Positions 37,430-64,000 of a stretch of DNA of 64,000 nt are shown in pieces. The position numbers were made by a program, and so were the translations under genes. The first letter of the stretch is position 1. Every line of letters begins with the position of its first letter. Below the pieces are notes generated by a model. That model was not told where the DNA came from and did not search any database. It worked only from the letters and a program-made list of their open reading frames with translations. This DNA is from Pseudorasbora parva (Eukaryota > Chordata > Actinopteri > Cypriniformes > Gobionidae): assembly GCF_024679245.1 (NCBI RefSeq), contig NC_090173.1, positions 49,392,876-49,456,875 on the forward strand, written 5' to 3'.

Positions 37430-39464
37430 TTAAGAATATTAATATACGCTGAACCATGTGTCCTGTATCATAGCTACATTAATGACCTTTGCAGCAAGAA
37501 AAACCGCGTTAAAATCGGTTATGTATTCAGTGAGATGTGATTAATTAAATGCGCTGACAGCTCACTGCACCTGGCAAACAAGTTACACTGAGTGGAGCTG
37601 GCGACCGGTTCAAGATGGCGGCTCCACGGCTCGACCGTGCCAATAGGCAGTAGCGCTCGATAGGGCGTCTATCTATATGATGTCTATGGTGGCAACGTCT
37701 GTGGCACGTTGCATTTCTACTATGGCAACGTCGCATGTCAACGTGCTCGCAACATTGTAACAACGTAGAATTGTAAGACGCGACGGGGCTGTAGCAACGT
37801 TGTTGCGCAACATTCAGCAACTTCAAGACGACATTCTGACAACTTATTTTTTTAATGCTATATTCACCATTCCCCATAGTGGTTCATTTTTAATTTCAGT
37901 TATTATACTTTTTATATGCCTATTGTTTATCCTATTATTTATGGGCCTAACAGTAAATTCATTATAATCAACACCTGCAACACACCTTTGAAGAATAAAA
38001 ATTACATACAAGTTTATTCAACTAATTCAACTTTATTATAACAGCATGTGGTAAGCGACCATACAGATACATTTTTAAAAAATAAATAAAATAGAATAAA
38101 CAAATATTTAGTTTAAGTATATCACATCAAACACAAAAAAACACAGATAGGCCTAGGTCAGAACATTTAAGAGCAAAACCGGGTTTTGTAGATGGCAGAA
38201 AATCGTATTCAAAAGCCTGCTGATGAGGTCGGTAAGCGGAATCATGTCCAGGAAATATCAACAAATCCAAAGGAGAAATGCAAGTCCAGAAACCAGCAGG
38301 TATGAGATGTTGAACACTTTCTTAACGGGATCTGAGTAAATCTGGTAGCCTAACGTTAAAAGAAATAGCGTTATGATGGTTATACACAAAATCGCAACTC
38401 CATGAATAATATGATTTGTCCGTTTATTTTATTTTAAAAAAAAATTAGTTTGTAAAATAAAGAACGAATGTCACGTAGACACGGAAATTGTAGCTTGTTT
38501 GAATATTTACATATCAGCTAAGGTAAATTAAAAGCAATACTCACGGATCCGCATCAAGCCTACTCGTTGAAGAATGAGACGGTTCAACTGTCAGTTGAAA
38601 TTTAAAAGGCTGATATTCACGCTTCAGGACCGTGATGACGAGTATAGGTTGCACAGTGGTCGTCCAGATACCATGGCACAACTTTAAGCAATGGTCCGGA
38701 CGGTGGTTCAATGTCAACGTTGTGACAACACTGTAACAACCTTCACCACACAACGTATTATAGCAACCTTTTGGCCATGTTGTGTCAACGTTGTTAGAAG
38801 GTTGAGTACGTTGTGCCAACGTTGTGTGTTTGCTGGGAGGATAGCGCTACACCAACCAGAGCAACGAAGGTGAAGCAGAGCTTGTTGATAGATTAAACAT
38901 TCACCATATCCGGTTGGCTAAAACCCAAACACATCTTCCCTTTTTAAGAATGACTTCAGTGCCGTTCTTTGTTCTTTTCTCAGAGAAAAGCTTAACTCCA
39001 AGTCTTCCAGAGTCGCGGTCAAAGCTGATTCGAAAGACCGCCGCCGTTCGCCAGTTTCTGTGTTTACTAGAAGCACGCAAACGCAACTCGGCCGTCGTCA
39101 TTATGGCCCCGCCCACCGACTCTATACACGATGTGATTGGCCCGTCCAGAGTGAGGGGAATACAGCTCAGAAGGGTATTGAGAATTGACACTTGCGGGAT
39201 TAAATTTGCTGCCGCTAGGGTGCGTCTAGATTTCTAGGCTAGTGCTGCGCAGTATTTCGGTGGAAACTTTTTAGTAAGTTGGAAATAACTGCATTTATTT
39301 GATATTAAAATAGTTTTTCAACATTAAAAATGTCCTCCAGAATAACACACCTCAGACATTTCACACTAAAATACATTCCTATTTTACAAAATAAATAAAT
39401 AAATAAAAATCCACAGATGCCAGTAAAGAGTTTATCATCAGGAGTCAAAGACACACAAAGGAGG

Positions 39465-40686
39465 ATTTAATTACAAAAGACTTTTTATTTACAATCTGAA
39501 AGAATAAATCAAATAGAAGACAATATAGGATATACTATGTGCATCTGCAAGTTTAAACACATTGCATCTTTGAGACTTGCTCACGAGCACTACAGAAAAG
39601 TTAGCGAACAAGTAATGAATGTCAACTGCAAATCTTATGGTTACTGCAGATATAAAATGTGTCTAGTAATCAGAGTTCGTAGGTAACGGTGGCAAGAAAG
39701 GAAATATAAATATGGTTCTCTCCCTTACAAGCACTGCAGGTATCAAATGGTATCTTTGGATAAAGATGTTACCGGTGATGTCTTTGCTTCATAACCGATA
39801 CCTTAAAAACATTTGATGCAGATGAAATTATTTGGATTTAAATTCCAAATGGAAGACTTGCAACCAAAAGGGTTGGAAATACAGATTTAACAGTTGATTC
39901 AATGGCAAACGGTGGGCTCTTTTTGTCTGTAGGTGACCGTGCAGCCCACTCACTAAACAGTGCAAATGGACACAAATCCAGTGAACAATGTCATACTGTG
40001 GCTACAGGTAGAAACCTTCTTCTTCAAATTATTCAAACCGCTTCACGACACAATCGACCACCTCTTCAAATACTGCTCACCTACAGCATCAAACGAATCA
40101 TAAATACAGTTGAAATATATACAAAGAAAGAACTTTTATAAAGCCTTAATTTTCTCAAATTGATATGCAGAATTCATCCCAGACGATGTAAGAACAGGTA
40201 AGAAGGAACTACTTTATTCAACTCACGGTTGAGATATACACATTTTTCTCCCCTCTATCGTAATGTTTTTTCTCTCTCAAAAGGTGCTTATAGTAAAGCG
40301 AAGCTCTACAATACCATGTCCAATTCAAGTGCCCAATGGACCGCCGTCCAGTTCACCCCAGAACGCCATCTTGTGGCCAAAGTCAGCGCTCACAGTGCGT
40401 CGTTTCACAAAGCCATTTCACACAGGAAATGGAATAAAATATACCTTCTGTTCAATCTTTGTGTAGGGCATATAAATAAGTTAAATAATTAATTCATATC
40501 AAAAATGTCTGTAATTGGATATGCGGTCATTAATTGTTGGGGAGAAAAACAACAAAACGTCTTTGCGTTCCTGGATGACACTGACCGGGGCCTGAAATGA
40601 AGCGCGTGTTGATTCTCTGTGGAGAGAAGTCGGGGTGTGTTTTGTAAAAATGCTCCCAAAGTGTCTGTGTGTGTGTGTTTAGTTGG
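39465..40686 (-). other. srebf1: Probable srebf1 3'UTR
   Basis: Unique-looking sequence downstream of the srebf1 stop. A - strand AATAAA (TTTATT at 39484-39489) about 1.2 kb after the stop is a good poly-A signal, and cleavage would fall near 39465-39475. The end is inferred from this signal only. Confidence 0.5.
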
Positions 40687-62450
<21,764 letters not shown>

Positions 62451-62692
62451 CTGTTAAAACACAGAAACAGAGATGGATACAATGAGCAACAGGAGAAGCT
62501 TTAGGGGCAGTGTTGCCAAAGCCAGCTACATTAACACTGTAGCAGTGGGCTGTTCTTCAGGTCTGCGGGTTGAAGCTACCACAATAATGAGATATTTAGT
62601 CCTGGGAATGCGAATTTTAGTTGGGGAACCCCACCAAAAAAAACCTCAAAAACATATTTTATTATTAATGTATATACATTATTAGTCATTAA

Positions 62693-63016
62693 AGGTGTAC
62701 TATGTAAATTTTTTGCAGTAAATTACCAAAAACCAGTAGGCCAGTGTTATATATTTTGTTTAGTTGAGTACTTATAATATCCTAAATGTTTCCAACTATT
62801 TGTAAATCGTGAGACAATTGCTATATTTTAACCAAGGACCCGGGACGTGTGAGGGAGTCGCCTGTCAATTGAGTCATATCTGCGTTACCCTCGGTTTCCG
62901 GATTTATTTGGCAGAAGCGTTTCACTCTCTCTGAGCTCAAACTCGACGTCAACAAACTATGCCTTTTTTTTTTAATAGGCGCCCTCTAGAGGACGGAAAA
63001 GCTACATTGTGCACAT
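62693..63016. mobile_element. TTAA MITE with AGGTGTACTATGT end
   Basis: TTAA at 62689-62692 and 63017-63020. Imperfect inverted ends AGGTGTACTATGT and ACATTGTGCACAT. The interior contains GCGCCCTCTAGAGGACGG. Non-coding. Confidence 0.7.
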
Positions 63017-63457
63017 TTAATAAATAATTGATGCCTCCTGAATGACTCTGTGACTCATTCATTAAGACCGTGTCTTACCGCCACCTACTGGCTGGTTTAG
63101 TTTAATATTAATAAGTATCACTTCATTTGTACCATCATTGCATATGTCCCTTTTTTTATTAAATGCACAGGAAAATCAATTTAAGGGGGTAAATATGTTC
63201 CCTCAACAGAAAAGGTGTATCTGTGGAAGAGAGGGGTACGCAGAAGGATGTTAAATGAATAGGGGTAAACCACTCTAAAAAGTTTGGGAACCACTGTCCT
63301 ATTTGAATCAATTCCAGAGGATCTCAATGTGACTCCATGAGTAAACTGAGACACATTGTCAGTGTTACTTTGCATTCAGCTGATTTAAAAAAAAAAAAAA
63401 AGTTGTATTTTCTACAAAGATCTTCCACCTTATTTGTGACCCTGGACCACAAAACCA

Positions 63458-63946
63458 AAGCCTGACAAGCCAGACCCACATCAAGATGTTTGGTCTGGAA
63501 ACTCACCATAGACAGGGCTCAATCCGAAGGGCGGGATAAACGGTTGTCTTTCAAACTCCCTCTGCACGCGATAGGTTAGCGCTACACCAACCAGAGCAAC
63601 GAAGGTGAAACTGAGCTTGTTGATAGATTAAACATTCGTCGTATCCGGTCGGCTAAACTCAGAACACATCTTCCCTTTTTAAGAATGACTTCAGTGCCGT
63701 TCTTTGTTCTTTTCTCAGAGAAAAGCTTAACTTCAAGTCTTCCAGAGTCACGGTCAAAGCTGATTCGAAAGACCGCCGTTCGCCAGTTTCTGTGTTTACT
63801 AGAAGCACACAAACGCAACTCGGCCGTCGTCATTATGGCCCCGCCCACCGACTCTATACACGATGTGATTGGCCCGGCAAGAGTTAGGGGAATACAGCTC
63901 AGAAGGGTATTGAGAGTTGCTAGACGTCACTTGCGGGCAGATTAAA
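63458..63946. mobile_element. Uninterrupted copy of the Mutator-like element, nested in another repeat
   Basis: AGCCTGACAAGCCAGACCC through GGGAATACAGCTCAGAAGGG matches 35972-36087 joined to 38838-39185, giving the pre-insertion state of that nest. It is inserted in a second repeat: TGACCCTGGACCACAAAACC before it and AAGGGTCAGTTTTTT after it are the usual contiguous words of a common teleost repeat. The exact right end is uncertain. Confidence 0.75.
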
Positions 63947-64000
63947 TTAAGGGTCAGTTTTTTATGTTTTTTTTTTTATTTAGATTTTCACATCATCTGA

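Larger units (their letters stand above)
36117..37688. mobile_element. P-element-like non-autonomous copy (third level)
   Basis: The ends CATAGACATCATATAGGTAG and, inverted, CATAGACATCATATAGATAG are flanked by a perfect 8-bp duplication GTGGCAAC (36109-36116, 37689-37696). An 8-bp duplication, a CA-starting terminus and an internal THAP start exon together fit the P superfamily. Both subterminal regions carry YY1-like AAGATGGCGGC / GCCGCCATTTT-type words. The rest of a transposase is missing. Confidence 0.7.
36088..38837. mobile_element. Second-level insertion with CCCAGCAAACAC ends
   Basis: Inverted ends CCCAGCAAACAC...AACGTTG-like at the left and CAACGTTGTGTGTTTGCTGGG at the right. Compared with the uninterrupted copy at 63.5 kb, only a 2-bp AG overlap is visible at the junction. 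The interior between 37697 and 38837 has repeated CAACGTTG words. Superfamily not assigned. Confidence 0.75.
35971..39241. mobile_element. Mutator-like element (outermost of a four-level nest)
   Basis: Starts TAGCCTGACAAGCCAGACC and ends TTTCTAGGCTA, with a perfect 9-bp duplication GTGCTGCGC at 35962-35970 and 39242-39250. The copy at 63458-63946 is uninterrupted, which shows that 36088-38837 here is an insertion. No transposase was seen. Confidence 0.85.
62451..64000 (-). other. srebf1: srebf1 intron 1, partial; no exon 1 found
   Basis: I looked on the - strand for an acidic first exon (SREBP-1a or 1c type) ending in a phase-compatible donor and found none that is convincing. The stretch is mostly transposon copies. 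Confidence 0.5.

Noticed and set aside
38901..39237. Reading frames around 100 codons on both strands, repeated at 63582-63945
   Set aside because: Shared by copies of a transposable element; no known domain and no start or splice context.
62451..64000. First coding exon of srebf1
   Set aside because: No acidic N-terminal exon with a compatible donor was found; it is expected beyond the window, although a very short 1c-type exon cannot be excluded.

Overview
This is a 64-kb piece of a vertebrate nuclear genome, almost certainly a cyprinid (zebrafish/carp-type) teleost. The signs are two fish-like orthologues of mammalian genes with spliced exons, abundant teleost-type DNA-transposon miniatures (TTAA, hAT, Mutator-like, P-like), a compact LTR element and many long dinucleotide microsatellites. 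There are no operons, prophages or CRISPR arrays. The species is inferred from repeat style and protein similarity recalled from memory; no database search was run.

Two protein-coding genes lie tail to tail. rai1 (retinoic acid induced 1) is on the + strand, with one giant coding exon (16172-21886) and three small downstream coding exons (23069-23162, 23900-23949 and a probable three-codon terminal exon at 24122-24133) that complete an extended PHD zinc finger. srebf1 (sterol regulatory element-binding protein 1) is on the - strand, from 62450 down to the stop at 40687. I placed 18 coding exons with consistent phases, giving 1,100 residues; only the short first coding exon(s) are missing, upstream of 62451. 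RAI1-SREBF1 adjacency and convergent orientation match human 17p11.2.

An intron of srebf1 holds a hairpin whose 5' arm contains the canonical miR-33 sequence (mature about 45559-45539, - strand). miR-33 is a known repressor of cholesterol-efflux and fatty-acid-oxidation genes that vertebrates keep in SREBF introns, so host gene and microRNA form a lipid-homeostasis module. The next intron (43543-44269) starts with a (CA)66 tract 5 bases after its 5' splice site and ends with a (CT)43 tract touching its 3' splice site.

Region by region: 1-16150 is non-coding rai1 5' territory (possible promoter or untranslated exons, candidate conserved non-coding elements, a miniature LTR retrotransposon at 7723-8540, a 9-bp-TSD element at 8767-9282, and foldback elements at 11.5-13.1 kb). 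16.2-24.1 kb is rai1. 24.1-39.4 kb is a repeat-rich intergenic region: a 1.75-kb, 51-bp-unit minisatellite grown inside a TTAA element, several hAT and TTAA miniatures, and a four-level nest of transposons (35971-39241) containing a P-element-like copy that keeps a THAP-domain start exon. 39.47-62.45 kb is srebf1 with its probable 3'UTR. 62.45-64 kb is srebf1 intron 1 with two more transposon copies. The most noteworthy observations are the miR-33 locus, the microsatellite-bounded intron, the minisatellite with 255-bp higher-order structure, the nested P-like/THAP element and the LTR-pair miniature.
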